This document shows, piece by piece, positions 1 to 11,477 of a stretch of 64,000 bases of DNA. Made by a program: the position numbers and the translations under genes. This stretch comes from Anthoceros angustus (lineage: Eukaryota > Streptophyta > Anthocerotopsida > Anthocerotales > Anthocerotaceae): the NCBI GenBank assembly GCA_010909165.1, contig MU008157.1, forward strand, positions 620,001 through 684,000, given 5' to 3'. The notes under the pieces are model-generated. The model saw only the letters and a list, made by a program, of their open reading frames with translations. It had not been told where the DNA came from and searched no databases. Numbering within the stretch: position 1 is the first letter of the stretch; each line of letters opens with the position of its first letter.

Positions 1-2460
1 CGAGTAAGTCCGACTGGGTTCTCTCGGACCTAATCGGGACCCTCGGGTCCCGAGTGGTGAGGTCCGAGTCTCACCCTCTTGGCCCTCTTGGCCTCTAACT
101 CCTTTGTGCCCTCTTTCTCCGGGCTCGGAGGAGGTGAGGGGTCCGGAGCAAGCTCTTTTGCCCCTTCACAGCCGGGGCAGGGCCGGTGGGCTGCGCGGTG
201 ACCTCCTGCTCCTTGGGCCACGTCCTTCGCCTCCTTCGCCTCTTGACCTCTTGCCACTCCCGTGGGCGGGGGTAAGTCCGGATCGGGTTCTCCTGACCTA
301 ATCAGACCTCGTGTCCCGAGTGGTGAGGTCCCGAGTCTCACCCTCTTGGCCCTCTTGGCCTCTAACTCCTTTGTGCCCTCTTTCTCCGGGCTCGGAGGAG
401 GTGAGGGGTCCGGAGCAAGCTTTGCCCCTTCCGGGATGGGACTGCCTGTGGGTGCCGCTGACCTCCGCCTCCTTGGGCCACGTCCCTTCTCGCCTCCCAC
501 CGCCTCTTGACCTCTTGCACCTGCAAGGTGGGTAAGGTACCGCACCTTCCGAGGTCTTTGCGTTGGTAAGCGGCCGTCTTCCGCCTCTTGGCTCCCGTTG
601 AGTTCGTCGGGGCTCGGCGGCCGTCGTGGTTGTTGGCATTGCGGTCCGGGCCGCGCCCTCGGCATCGCTCCCTCCAGTCTTGCTGCTCGGAGGGCACCAA
701 AAGGAGGAAGGGGAATCTCCTCCCAAACTTCCACAGGTGGTGAGGGGTTCGCTCAGGGCGTATGGTCATCCTCGATCGTCCTCCTCCAGTCGCTTGGTCT
801 TGAAGGGCGACCCCCACCTCAGGCGCCCTTGCACGCTCTACTTGGCGGGGCCTCCGGCCCCTTCCGGGCGGCTCAAGCTCTCCTCCTTGAGCTCGAAATG
901 TCCCCATACATGGTGTATGGTCGGCCCCGATAATGAGGGCTTCGCTCCTTAGCTTGCGTGCCTCTGGCAGAACGGCGAAGATAATCCTTCCCAGTCCGCT
1001 CTCTTCCCATGGGCGCATGCGAGAATACCAGCAGTTATCACCAAGGTGATCCACCTTGGTGGCGAGTTCAATGGACAATGATCCGGCTACGCCCGCCTCA
1101 TTGTCGGCGGATCGGATATCAACCATCCGTTGGTTGTCCGCTGCGTTCCTCAACGCCGTGGGCGGCCCTATCTTCCCTTCGCCTTAAGGGGCTCGGCACC
1201 GCCTTCCGCCTCGGCTCCCGTTGAGTTCGTCGGGGCTCGCAGCCGTCGTGGTTGTTGTTGTCGCCGGTGCCGAGCCGCCAACGCCTCCCAGATCGCCTCC
1301 CTGCACCGCTCCCGAGGGGCACCAAAAGGAGGGAAGGGGAATCTCCTCCCAAACTTCCCCGGGTGGTGAGGGGTTCGCTCACGTATGGAGTCCGGAATCC
1401 CTCCGTCCTCCCGAGTCCGCTTGGTCTTGAAGGACGACCCCCACCTCGGGCGCCCTTGCACGCTCTCGGCCTCCATTCCCGAGCGCCTGCTCAAGCTCTC
1501 CTCCTTCAGAGCTCGAAATGTCCCCATACATGAATCGTATGGGTCACCGATGGCGAGGGCTTCGCTCCTTAGCTTGCGTGCCTCTCGATCAACCGGCGAA
1601 GATAATCCTTCCCACCGCTTCCGAGCGCATGTGAATACTAACAGTTATCACCAAGGTGATCCACCTTGGTGGCGAGTTCAATGGACAATGATCCGGCTAC
1701 GCCCGCCTCATTGTCGGCGGATCGGATATCAACCATCCGTTGGTTGTCCGCTGCGTTCCTCAACGCCGTGGGCGGCCCTATCTTCCCTTCGCCTTAAGGG
1801 GCTCGGCACCGCCTTCCGCCTCGGCTCCCGTTGAGTTCGTCGGGGCTCGCAGCCGTCGTGGTTGTTGTTGTCGCCGGTGCCGAGCCGCCAACGCCTCCCA
1901 GATCGCCTCCCCTGCACCGCTCCCGAGGGGCACCAAAAGGAGGGAAGGGGGAATCTCCTCCCAAACTTCCCTGGGTGGTGAGGGGGTTCGCTCCAGACGT
2001 ATGGAGTCCGGAATCCCCTCCCAGTCGTCCTCCTCCCGAGTCCGCTTGGTCTTCGAAGGACGACCCCCCACCTCGGGCGCCCTTGCACGCTCTACTTCTG
2101 GCAGGGCCTCCAGCCCCTTCCGGAGCGCCCGCTCAAGCTCTCCCTCCTTCAGGAGCTCGAAATGTCCCCATACATGAATCGTATGGGTCACCGATGGCGA
2201 GGGCTTCGCTCCTTAGCTTGCGTGCCTCTCGATCAACCGGCGAAGATAATCCTTCCCACCGCTTCCGAGCGCATGTGAATACTAACAGTTATCACCAAGG
2301 TGATCCACCTTGGTGGCGAGTTCAATGGACAATGATCCGGCTACCGCCCTTACTCGACCGCCCAGCAGATCGGATATCAACCATCCGTTGGTTGTCCGCT
2401 GCCTGTGCCTCAAGATCGCTGGGCCGTGGCCCTATCTTCCCTTCGCCTTAAGGGGCCTGC
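1..2460. repeat. GC-rich tandem repeat array, about 267-bp and 0.61-0.64-kb units
   Basis: Two repeat scales are visible. A segment starting near 58 recurs near 325 (period about 267 bp). A longer unit recurs with its CAGTTATCACCAAGG block at 1032, 1642 and 2286 (periods 610 and 644), and its CGTTGAGTTCGTCGG block at 597, 1219 and 1829. The copies at about 1030-1310 and 1640-1920 are nearly identical. The plus strand is pyrimidine-rich. On the minus strand each long unit keeps long open frames with charged stretches such as HFELLKEGELERALRKGL, so the array may be an expanded coding repeat of a retroelement rather than a satellite. The long ORFs here are otherwise low-complexity and I do not call genes in them. 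Confidence 0.8.
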
Positions 2461-3370
2461 ACCACGCCCCTTCTTCCTCCTTGGGCGGTTGTAGGCCATC
2501 CTCGGGACCTCAAGGTCCATCGCCTCGGGTCCTCCGGAGGTTCTTGGATCGGACCTCCTTGTTGATCGCCCGGCATCTTCGGGCAAACTCCGGACTAATG
2601 TTGTCAAAGGTCCGCACCATTTGGAACACGTCCGGATGCCACTCCCACCAATTCCCTGCTTCCTCCGGCCGGGCCCGAAGTCCGGATAGCGCCGGGTCAC
2701 AATGTTGCGCTCCACGAGGGTCCATGGCTCCCAGACTCCGCGGCTTTTGGGTGCCATTGCTTTCTCCTCCTCTTGTTCTTTGAGGCTGCGGCGAGTCGGC
2801 ACGATGTTCCTCCTTGCGTTGCTCCAACCCCAGCGGTGAGCGCGCTCTGGTGGAAAAGATAGCGCCAGAGAGCCGGATTGCGGGCGCAGGGGCTATGAGG
2901 ATTATGCAGGCTGCCTGAAATGACCTCCTCCTTGGCGCGCTTGTGGAAGTAAGCTGGCGGAAGGCGCCTCTTCGTTGTCCGTAGCGCAGTGCATGGCTTA
3001 CTCGACCCTCGCTTGCCTGCGCCTTACGCGCCCGCGCCGCGGGCGTGAATACTGCCTGCGGCCTCGGCAAGGTTACGGTCTGACCTCTGCATGCCGACCT
3101 CCACTCGGGGCCGTCCACGTGGCGCCGCCTCGTCATCCTCACGCCTCGCTCCTAGGTTACTTTCCACGGCGTACTTATCCTGTTTGACACTGGGTGGGTT
3201 CGGACTTATCCGTTACTCCGTAGTCGGAGCTTGCCATAGTGGTACCGGGTCCGTTGTTCACTCAGTCGGAGTATACTCGAGCCTCGTCCGGCGCTACCCC
3301 AATTTATTCCTCCTTTTCCGCCTTATTTATCCTTCAATCCTAAAAAAAACAGAAACCCTACTTATTCCTT
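2410..3370 (-). mobile_element. Probable LTR-retroelement 5' region with gag-like ORF, decayed
   Basis: On the minus strand two overlapping frames share a start region near 2750 and read WEWHPDVFQMVRTFDNISPE and PEFARRCRAINKEVRSKNL, which looks like a Trp-rich gag N-terminus broken by a frameshift. Further upstream on the minus strand (near 2860) is TGGCGCTATC, which could be a primer-binding site next to an LTR ending around 2.87-3.35 kb. The minus-strand frame leads straight into the tandem array at 1-2460. No protease, RT or second LTR is visible, so assignment to Ty3/gypsy is an inference only. Confidence 0.35.
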
Positions 3371-3384
3371 AACTCCCCAGGGAA

Positions 3385-5572
3385 GTGCATAGCCCACACA
3401 CATCTTCATAGGATACACTCCAGGTATTCATGGCTACAAATTGTTCGAACCTGTCACAAGGAAGGTGATCCATGCAAGGCTGTTGCGTTTGATGAACGTC
3501 TTGTACTGTCAGTTCCTTCACACTCCTTTAGTGACTTTCTCGACGAAGAAACCGTTGAACTTGAGCATTCTGTAGATGCAGGGGAGGAACCAAAAGATAT
3601 AGTTTGTTTTCTAGACATAGATCCTTCTAATTCAGTCCAAGATCCTGCACAGCTGCCTATAAATGCACCTTACCGCCTGCTAATCCAGACCCTGGCCAAC
3701 CCCCGCAAGCCCCTGATGAGAGGTCATACGGAGATGATCAGCCTCCCTTGCTCCCACAGGATCAGTTAGATGTTGATGATGATCCTGTCCGACCTGTCCC
3801 GTTACATGATGAGCTGCCTGAGGCCTAGTTTGTGGATGACCCAGTGGAGTATGTTATTCCTGTTCCTCAGCCAGAACCCCGTAGGCGCTCTACCAGAATT
3901 CGGAGACCACCAGAACAGTGGAGAGAGCCTCCTTACAGGAGTGAAGATTTCAGGAAGGTACCTCGTCCCCATGGTTCTGGCTCTGATGAGGTGGTTGTCG
4001 ACATGGTGAATCTTTCTATCAATCTAGGCTATGAGCCTTCTACCTATGCTGAGGCAATCACCGGACAAGTTGCAAAACACTGGAAAGCGGCTATACAGTC
4101 GGAGTATGACTCCCTTATACAAAACAATACGTGGGAGCTCTGTCCTCCGCCTGTGGGGAGGAAGATATTTACCTCCAAATGGGTGTTTAAACTCAAATAC
4201 AAAGCTGACGGAAGCATCGCCAGGTACAAGGCTAGGTTAGTAGCCCGTGGTTTTTCACAAGTCCCTGGTTTAGACTATCATGACACCTTCTCCCCCGTAG
4301 TAAAGGCTCAGTCCCTAAGAGTTTTGTTTGCTATGTCTACTTTCTTTTCCCTGCACATCCACCAAATGGATGTTAAAACGGCATTCTTACATGGGAAATA
4401 AGAGGAAGAGATCTTCATGCAGCAGCCTGAGGGATATGAGCTTACCGTAAGTGAGGATTGGGTGTGTAAGCTCTTGAAGACCTTATATGGTCTCAAACAG
4501 AGTCCTCGTGCGTGGTACGAGTGCATAGATGAATTCTTGATAGGTCTAGGCTTCCTTAAAAGCGTTGCTGACACTAACGTGTATCTCCTGCAAGAGAAAG
4601 GCGGTTTTGTTATTTTGGCACTCTATGTAGATGATTGTATTTTGCTGGGAACACACATGGAAGGGATTACCCGTGTTAAAGGTCTGCTGTCGGGTCGTTT
4701 TGACATGGTGGACGTTGGAGAGCTTTCCTACTGCCTTGGAACTCAGAGAGACATCACCCAACATTGTCGCTCATTAAGAAAAGTACATCTATGATATGTT
4801 GTTCAAGTATAAGCCATCAAGCCAAGATGCCTCTACTCCTCTTGAAGTGGTTGTCTGCTCAGCCTCTGATCGCCAAGAGAAGCATGAGATGGAGGCTGTG
4901 CCATACGCACAAGCAGTGGGGTCACTCATATTTTGCTCAAATCACACTTGACCAGATGTTGCTCTGCCAGTTAGCTTGGTGTCCCAATACACCGGGGAGC
5001 AGAGCCCATCGTCAAGAACCAAGAGAATTCTGGGGTATCTCAAGGGGACTAGTGGCCATGGAATTCACTATACAAGAAGAAGTGATGGAGAGAAAGACCT
5101 TACACTCATAGGATACTGTGATGCTAACTAGGCAGCGGACCAAGACACGAGAAGGTCAGTTTCCGCCTATGCATTCTTGCTTGCAGGTGGAGCAGTCACT
5201 TGGTCGTCGAAGAAACAAACAACAGTTTCCTTATCTTCCACCGAAGCAGAATATTCTTCTTTGACTCAAGCTGCGAAGGAAGCAATCCGGCATGACGACT
5301 AGCGGGTCGGAGCGTAAGAGTCCCACATTATCTATTGTGACAACCGCCTTGCTCTAGCTCAATCCTTTACCATGCCCGGACTAAGCACATAGAAGTGCAT
5401 CACCACTTTGTGAGGCATGCAGTTGAGACCAAACAGGTGAGGTTAGAGTATATTCCAACTGAGCTGAATGCGGCAAATATACTTACCAAAGCATTACCTA
5501 GGTTGAAGCACCATCAATTCAAAGAGTCTTTGGGAGTCTTAAGTCCACTTCACGTCACAGACAAGTCCAGCA
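3385..5572 (+). mobile_element. Decayed Ty1/copia retrotransposon, pol 3' half (RT and RNase H)
   Basis: Copia pol blocks occur in order on the plus strand but in shifting frames. The post-integrase GY-LF/W-P motif lies near 3425. A proline-rich linker leads into the RT at 3832-4401 (WKAAIQSEYDSLIQNNTWEL, KWVFKLKYKADG, ARLVARGFSQ, QMDVKTAFLHGK). After an in-frame stop at 4399 the RT continues at 4417-4760 (LKTLYGLKQSPRAWY, then the catalytic LYVDD near 4623). RNase H remains follow ([20 protein letters not shown] near 5200; TKHIEVHHHFVRHAVE and ANILTKALPR near 5385-5510). Stops and frameshifts throughout mean it is non-functional. No gag, integrase core or flanking LTR pair is seen. Its left end abuts the GC-rich repeat region. 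Confidence 0.9.
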
Positions 5573-5662
5573 GTGAGTGAGGAAACTGTATGTGAGGCTG
5601 ATAGGTAGGTGTCAAGTTCAAAAACTTATGCTACTTTCTAAGTCCTACCTACTAGTGCCACT

Positions 5663-6398
5663 CTATGATGATCCCTTGTCTTCAGAACTGGAAGGTGACA
5701 GGAATTTAGATTTGCCCCTCCCGTCTGCCTGCTGCAGGCCAACAAAATTGGGATCGAAGTTTGGCCCTTCGTCACTGGTCTCTTCGTCCATTTCATCAGT
5801 CCAGTTGACACTAGCCTCTTCAGCCATCCTCTCCCTGGATACTGTCGTCACAAGTGGATCATTTGGTCAGAACTTTACTGCAGCAGGTCACACCACAACA
5901 ATAGTGGGAGTAGCATAGACAAGCTGCAAATTTTACCATACTGTAGAAGGAGATGAAGTTCCCATCGTGGCCTCCCCATCTCCACCAATTCTGCCGAAAC
6001 ATCATGATTTTAGTTGTTGGGCAGATGTACTCCTCCGGCGTCCCAGGGTCATCAACACCGTCACCGTCAGTGACTATTCTTCTTCCCTGGTACAGATGCC
6101 CCGTCGGAAGCTTGTATTCCCGAGCCTTGAAGTCCTCTGGCAGCACAATCTGGTCAAGACCTTCAGTTAGCTTCTTAGTTCTAGTTTTACCATAGTTGAA
6201 GGAGCGAGGAGCAGAATGAGAGGTCGAAGCACCAGCTCTCCTTAGGTCAAAAACTTCCTTGGCCGCCTTCCCTTGCTTTGCCTCCCGCAGTTTACGCCGA
6301 TGTTGGCTCCACCTCCCACGCCCACCCTCCGCGTGTTCCCCATCGATGGACCGCACGGCGCATCCGCAGCAGACATGAGCTCGCGCCTCATGGCTCAA
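5663..6398 (-). CDS. Unrecognised hypothetical ORF, possibly two exons
   Basis: The main minus-strand frame (5859-6398) has ordinary-looking coding content, including YKLPTGHLYQGRRIVTDGDG, DDPGTPEEYICPTTK and MFRQNWWRWGGHDGNF. It starts at TTG, with a stop only four codons upstream, so the true start or an upstream exon is unresolved. A GTAAAA donor near 5935 and a CTGCAG acceptor near 5878 would bracket a 60-bp intron. The acidic frame beyond it (5663-5851, MAEEASVNWTDEMDEETSDE, ending at a stop) is not reached in phase without a stop, so either the model is wrong or the gene is broken. I do not recognise the family. It lies between two transposon-rich segments and could be a captured or degraded gene. 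Confidence 0.3.
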
Positions 6399-6599
6399 AT
6401 CTCGTTTCTCTTATTCTTGGCTTTGGAGGTGTGGAGGTAGTGGCCCGTTCTCAGAGGCGCTCTGGAATCTGCCGAGGTTGGCATCATCAGAAGCTGACAA
6501 GTCGATCGGAGCTGCTCTGGTGCCGGCCATTACCAATCAGTGGAGCGAAAGCGGGAGCTGCGTGAGCTGGTGTATTCGACGCGAGAGAGAAGACTGTGC

Positions 6600-8938
6600 T
6601 TGGGCGTACATCTACCTTGCTTTACCCGGTGGTTAATTGTTATATCCGTATATCCAATGAGGGGGGTGTTGAATATTTAATTATTACTTATAGGGCATTG
6701 TATATACCTAGGGCACTGTTCATAACCCTAGATGAATGTTAGTTGGTTGTTGTAACCGTTTTCATGTAGCTAGGACATATTCCTTGTTCCCCTCAACCTT
6801 TTTGATATACACACACATCTTTGCCTTCGGTGTCATGGGTTGCTCAATCTGCTGTGAACCTATAAACGAAACATTAACAACTTGTACCATGTTATGCCTA
6901 AGCTACTTGCACCAATAGCATCCATTCCCTTTAGACACCCCATCTAAGTACCGATCCAAGCACAAGATGCTTAATAACCTGTGTCCATTTGGCCTAAGCC
7001 ATTTGGACAAGAGGAGAAGAGCTGGGCATGCTCCCTCTGCCCTGCTCCAGGGGTGGTGGTAGGAGGGGCATGTAGCGCCCGCTGTTTGGGCAAGTTGAGC
7101 AACTATTTTCGGTAATATGCCACCCAAACTTTATAATAATTTATTAATAAATATTTTTAGAAAATGCGAACACTCTGCCGAATGGTACTCCAAAGCATCC
7201 ACCACCAAATGCTACCCAGAAAGCGTCAGTTTTGTGCACGAAACAAGAGGGCTGTCTACCTACCCATATACATAGCTTTCCCATCGATACCTGATGCCCA
7301 TTAAGGCAAATACGGTCAGCAGACCCGTGCGGACGCGCAACCCGATGTACCGTGGCTTCATATCGACATACATGACATAGCAACATCAGTTTGTGGTTCC
7401 GTCGCGTACTCGGGTTTTTGCATCTGTCTGCATTTCCATGACCTTGATGATGAAAGGTTTCAAACCTCGGTTTTCAAGTCCGAGTTTCAAATCAGGTTTC
7501 AAAGCTATGCACTTCATCGCGGTGAACCGATCTAAAGCGAAGCGGTGCAGATGCGACAAGACGCTAATATGCTGCGGTCAGAGACCAGGCCTAAAACCAT
7601 GTTCACGAGAGACCATGTGGATTCACGCCTCATGTAGATCAAGACTCATAGTGAGTGCAAAACTCATCTCACGTCCTCTTGTTAGTTTTGAGAGACACGA
7701 TCATTCCTTCAATTGCGGACTCATTTGTGTTCATCTCCTTGTTGGTGTTCCTCTTCTTTGGTGAAGAAGAGGACCTCGAATGACAACACTTACATCGCTC
7801 ACATGTGATGCAATACGGACAAATTATCTCTTCTTAGGCTATGACCCTCACGTGAATGCAGTGAGCCTACCTTGTTGGACATGGGCATTTAGGAACAATC
7901 ACCGCTAGGGAGTCAGGTGAATCAACATCTTGATTTGCTGCACTATTGGCACAAGGTACAAGCATCATTACTCTTCATGTGGATTTGTGAACTTTGAAGG
8001 GACGAGGGTAACGGTTTTTGCATGGGATCCTTCTCTTCCTTGTCCCCTTTGCATCGATTTTCCAAAGACAAGCATTCACCGGAAGGGTCGACGAACAAAG
8101 TGAAAAGGCTCGGGACATGGCAAGAATAATGTCTCGATGCACACATCGACTCCGGTGTCAACTTGGGGAAGCCGCTTCTGATCCGAGTGGGGGCTGAAAT
8201 GTTGGCAGTGTCACGGAGCCGGCCTTGCCTCTTGTCGGCGATTGGCGGTGCCTCAAGGCCGTGGTAAGTGGGCAGCTGGAGGTGGTCTTCGTAATGTTTC
8301 GTTTTCTCTTTCACAAAGATTTGAGGTTAACTGGATGTCGGATGCATGAATGCAGTGCGGGCTTACGAGTGAGTGTGGCTCGCTGAAGTATGGCATGAAG
8401 CACATGCGATCCTTCACAAACATGTGCAACTCGGGTTCGGTCCCGAGAAGGTGGTGGCTGCGAAGCATGTTCGATCGACATGATCGGTGGTGGTAGGGAA
8501 TGGGCACCTCTTTCAGCGACTTTAGTGCTTAAGTTTCCTCACCGGGTTTGGAGGAGTTGTCACATAGTGCATCTTCTGCATTGAGTCAATTCTCACCTTC
8601 TAAAACCGGAAGAGTGGATTCGACCTTCTAAGGCGAGCGTAATTGACCCGATCAAAACCGAGTGCTATCTCGCTATCTCCTCGGCACCCTACAAAATGGA
8701 TTGGTCGACTTCTAAAACCAAAAGCCTATTTCATCATTCAATCCACCCTTTATCAACGCCTATGTTCCACTTCACCGTCTTTTCTTCTTACACACAACTT
8801 CCTCCAAACCAACATATCGTTTGATCTGTTCGTCCCTCATTCTCAAAAGTTTCCAACACTTGTTTCGTTGAGGTTCTTCATCTGTGCCACTAAGCTGTCC
8901 TAAATTGAGTTTGCTCCATAATGAGGCTATCCCAAAAG
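6600..8938. other. Gene-poor stretch, no supported gene
   Basis: Only short ORFs without recognisable motifs occur here. The segment sits downstream of the MULE transposase C-terminus (minus strand), so part of it is probably the 3' flank of that transposon. I could not find a terminal inverted repeat pairing this side with the 21-kb side. Confidence 0.5.
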
Positions 8939-9483
8939 CTAAATCAACGCCAAATGCGGTATCATTTGCCATCTTTTTAGTAAAATCCAACCGTTTTCTT
9001 TTGCCATCTCCAACCGTGTCTTACATATTGGTGCCACCAAGGGGTTACTAGGCAACACAATGTGTGGAGCTTCTTGATCCTGCATCCAAAAAGCCATAGC
9101 CAAGTTGTTGGTATCACTACTTTCAGCAACATACACTCCATTTGTTCTTCCATTTTGCCTAGCTGTTGATGCACCATCCTTGTGTATGCCCAAGAGTTGT
9201 TGAACTTTCACCACATGCTTGCAGATGAAACCTTTGCTCCTCATTTGACATGAGCATGTAGCCCAAGGAGAGTAAACATGTTCAATCACATACCACAAGT
9301 TAGGGGTCGATGAAGACAAACAATGTGTAGCAACATTTTCGACATGCGGTAAAATAACTGAGCTAATAGGAATAGTTTCTGCACCCTTCATAGCTGTTTC
9401 CTCCAAAGCCTCCAGCTTCTTGTTATGCCTGTATCCCCCTTCTTTCGTGAAGTGCTGGTACCAATAATGTCGGGCAACCACAT
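8939..9483 (-). pseudogene. MULE transposase, C-terminal part with SWIM zinc finger
   Basis: The minus-strand frame reads HYWYQHFTKEGGYRHNKKLE, typical of the segment after the catalytic core of Mutator-like transposases. The SWIM zinc finger follows, with CSC, ten residues, then C-x-H (ATCSCQMRSKGFICKHVVKV). This is the 3' half of a gene whose 5' half lies about 10 kb away at 19487-21135. Across the insertion the frame resumes exactly when one copy of the 6-bp duplication is removed (HQLVN joins VVARHYWY). It is open to its stop at 8939. The other half carries frameshifts, so the gene is dead. Confidence 0.85.
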
Positions 9484-9493
9484 GTGGTTGCCC
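9472..9493. repeat. Perfect 22-bp palindrome at the insertion junction
   Basis: The sequence is a perfect palindrome of 11 + 11 bases (left arm GGGCAACCACA) and spans the left boundary of the 10-kb insertion. Its left arm includes MULE coding sequence and the CCACAT duplication. Its right arm is the first bases of the insertion. It may be coincidental, or reflect the insertion's terminal sequence matching a preferred target. Confidence 0.8.
9478..9483. repeat. Target-site duplication CCACAT, left copy
   Basis: CCACAT at 9478-9483 matches CCACAT at 19481-19486. Deleting the intervening 9,997 bp plus one copy restores a continuous transposase reading frame across the junction, which independently supports this as the duplicated target of the insertion. 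Confidence 0.75.
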
Positions 9494-10899
9494 CACGCTT
9501 TGGTGGCACGCAGCATAGAAAAACTGGTTGTGTCATTTGGTCACATGGACAGCCTCTGTGTCACCGAAATTCAAAATTACACACGGGAAGGAACCTCCGC
9601 GGGAACATAAAAAATGTGTGCTCCCGCGTGTTTTCCTGCTCTTGTGAAGGCAAGAACCGATCGTGCATAACCAAACGCGGACTTCCTTCGCCCATTGTCC
9701 GCTATCCCGTTGATGTCATGGACACGGTGGGTCTTGCTTTGGGATGCATTCATGGCATATGTTCTTTGAATTGATGTGAAAAGCTTGGCATTCTGCGGTG
9801 TGGAGCGTACATCACGATCGGTGCAAATGCGGAGAGGAGGCGGGCGGTCGGCGCGATGCGTTGTGTGGCAAGGTTTCGGCATGGATTGTGCGGTATCGCC
9901 GATTGTGCGAGAATAGCCGACTTGTGTGATGGAAGTTTCTCAAGCTCGATTGGGGTGGTTACGCCCATGATGGCCCGCTCTCCTTGTAGTCAACGACGGT
10001 ATTGGGGTGAGAGGCGTCTGCGGAGAGGCTTTGGCGGAAGCTGCGAGCAGGCGCAAAGCGAGGAATGAACCGGTGGACATAGTAGGCACGTGCGGCATCG
10101 ACCTCCACCTCCACAAGCCGAGTGCGTGTATGCGGCGCGATGCAGCGTTATTTCAAGGTCGTTGGGGTTGATACCGCACAATCTCGCGCCGCGACCTAGC
10201 AAGGAGCTTGAGAGCAATTCTTGCGGATGACAAGTGAGTTCTCGATGCAATGTCGCCGTGAGATCTATAGTACTTTTGAAGAGCTTCCTCTGTGAAGGAC
10301 TTTCGTACTCCCAGGCCGGGAAAGATGAAGAGTTGTTCTTGTTCTCATGAGGAATATGAGCACGATGTAAGAATTTGAAGGATGTTCGGTCGGCGATCAC
10401 TGCGAGCCGAAATACGCTCTGGAATATCATTTTGTCGCCGGTCCGGATGACCATCCGATTCCCACACCGCCAAGCACATTGGTGTGAGTCGGGCGGATCC
10501 GATCTGCAGTGAAAGTGCGGGTGGGAAGGATTGTCGGGGCCAAGGTATGTGGTGCGGGTCCGGAAGGAAGCTTAGGTCGATGTGATCTCGGATGATGTGA
10601 AAAGCCGACGTGCAGTGCAGGAGCTCGCCTCGACCTTCCTCCAACACAAAGGACACCAAGCGCCTACGCACCGGACCAAACACTTTTGACCAGCACATCA
10701 TCCACTTCTTGGATACTTCACAGGTGAGATGAATATGTTGTAACTGGATTCCATGCTTGTGTTGTGAGTGCGAACCTTCATCTGTGCTAGTCCCCTCACC
10801 TTCCATGCTTGTTTGTACTTCACGGTGTGCGTTATATGTTAGCACTACCTTCCAAATTCTGTGTTTGACTCTTGGGCATGATGGTATTGGGGTCAGTAA

Positions 10900-11460
10900 G
10901 GGTGTTCACGTAGGCTTCTCGTAGGCATACTGGTGTTGTGATTTAGGGACCGGTGATATGGGGTGGACAGATTGGTGTTCAGCAGAAGGGCTATGTGATG
11001 CACTGTATGGCCTTGTGATGGTTTGGGCTGATTGGTGATGCTGATTCCTGCAGCCTAGTTATGTTTGGGCCGGCAAGTGCCGGGTTCCCCGGTTTGGTGT
11101 GGGGAGGACGGCGGGTGTTGTGGTTGCTGCGTGTGGGGTGGTCGCTGGGTGATTTTAGTGTGGATGATGTGCGGGACATGGTGATGTGGTGTGGCTATCT
11201 TGTTGATTGATGCGTTGGTGATGTGGATGATGGCATGGTGATAAGGTGGACGGATTGGTGATGTCATGGAGTAGGTGGAGCTTGTTTCCCTTAGTGATGT
11301 GGTGGATGTGTTGGTGTTGTGGATGATGGAATGGTGATCACATGCGGTTTGGTGATGTTTTGGAGTTGTTCCATTTTAGTTGGCATCACTTGGTGACCTC
11401 GTGTCCGTCGTTGGAAGTGTGTTGCACGTTTTGATATTGGCCATCCCATCGGTGATACCA
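10900..11460. repeat. TG-rich degenerate minisatellite
   Basis: This stretch is dominated by loosely repeated GGTGATG, TGGTGTTG and TGGTGGATG words on the plus strand, with no recognisable coding content. A complementary CA-rich tract lies in the other half of the same insertion (about 16810-17200). Confidence 0.6.
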
Positions 11461-11477
11461 CCGTTCTGCAGGATGTA

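Noticed and set aside
30-2191. Many overlapping ORFs on both strands in the GC-rich repeats
   Set aside because: Low complexity, repeated with the DNA unit and open in several frames at once; described as a repeat, not as genes.
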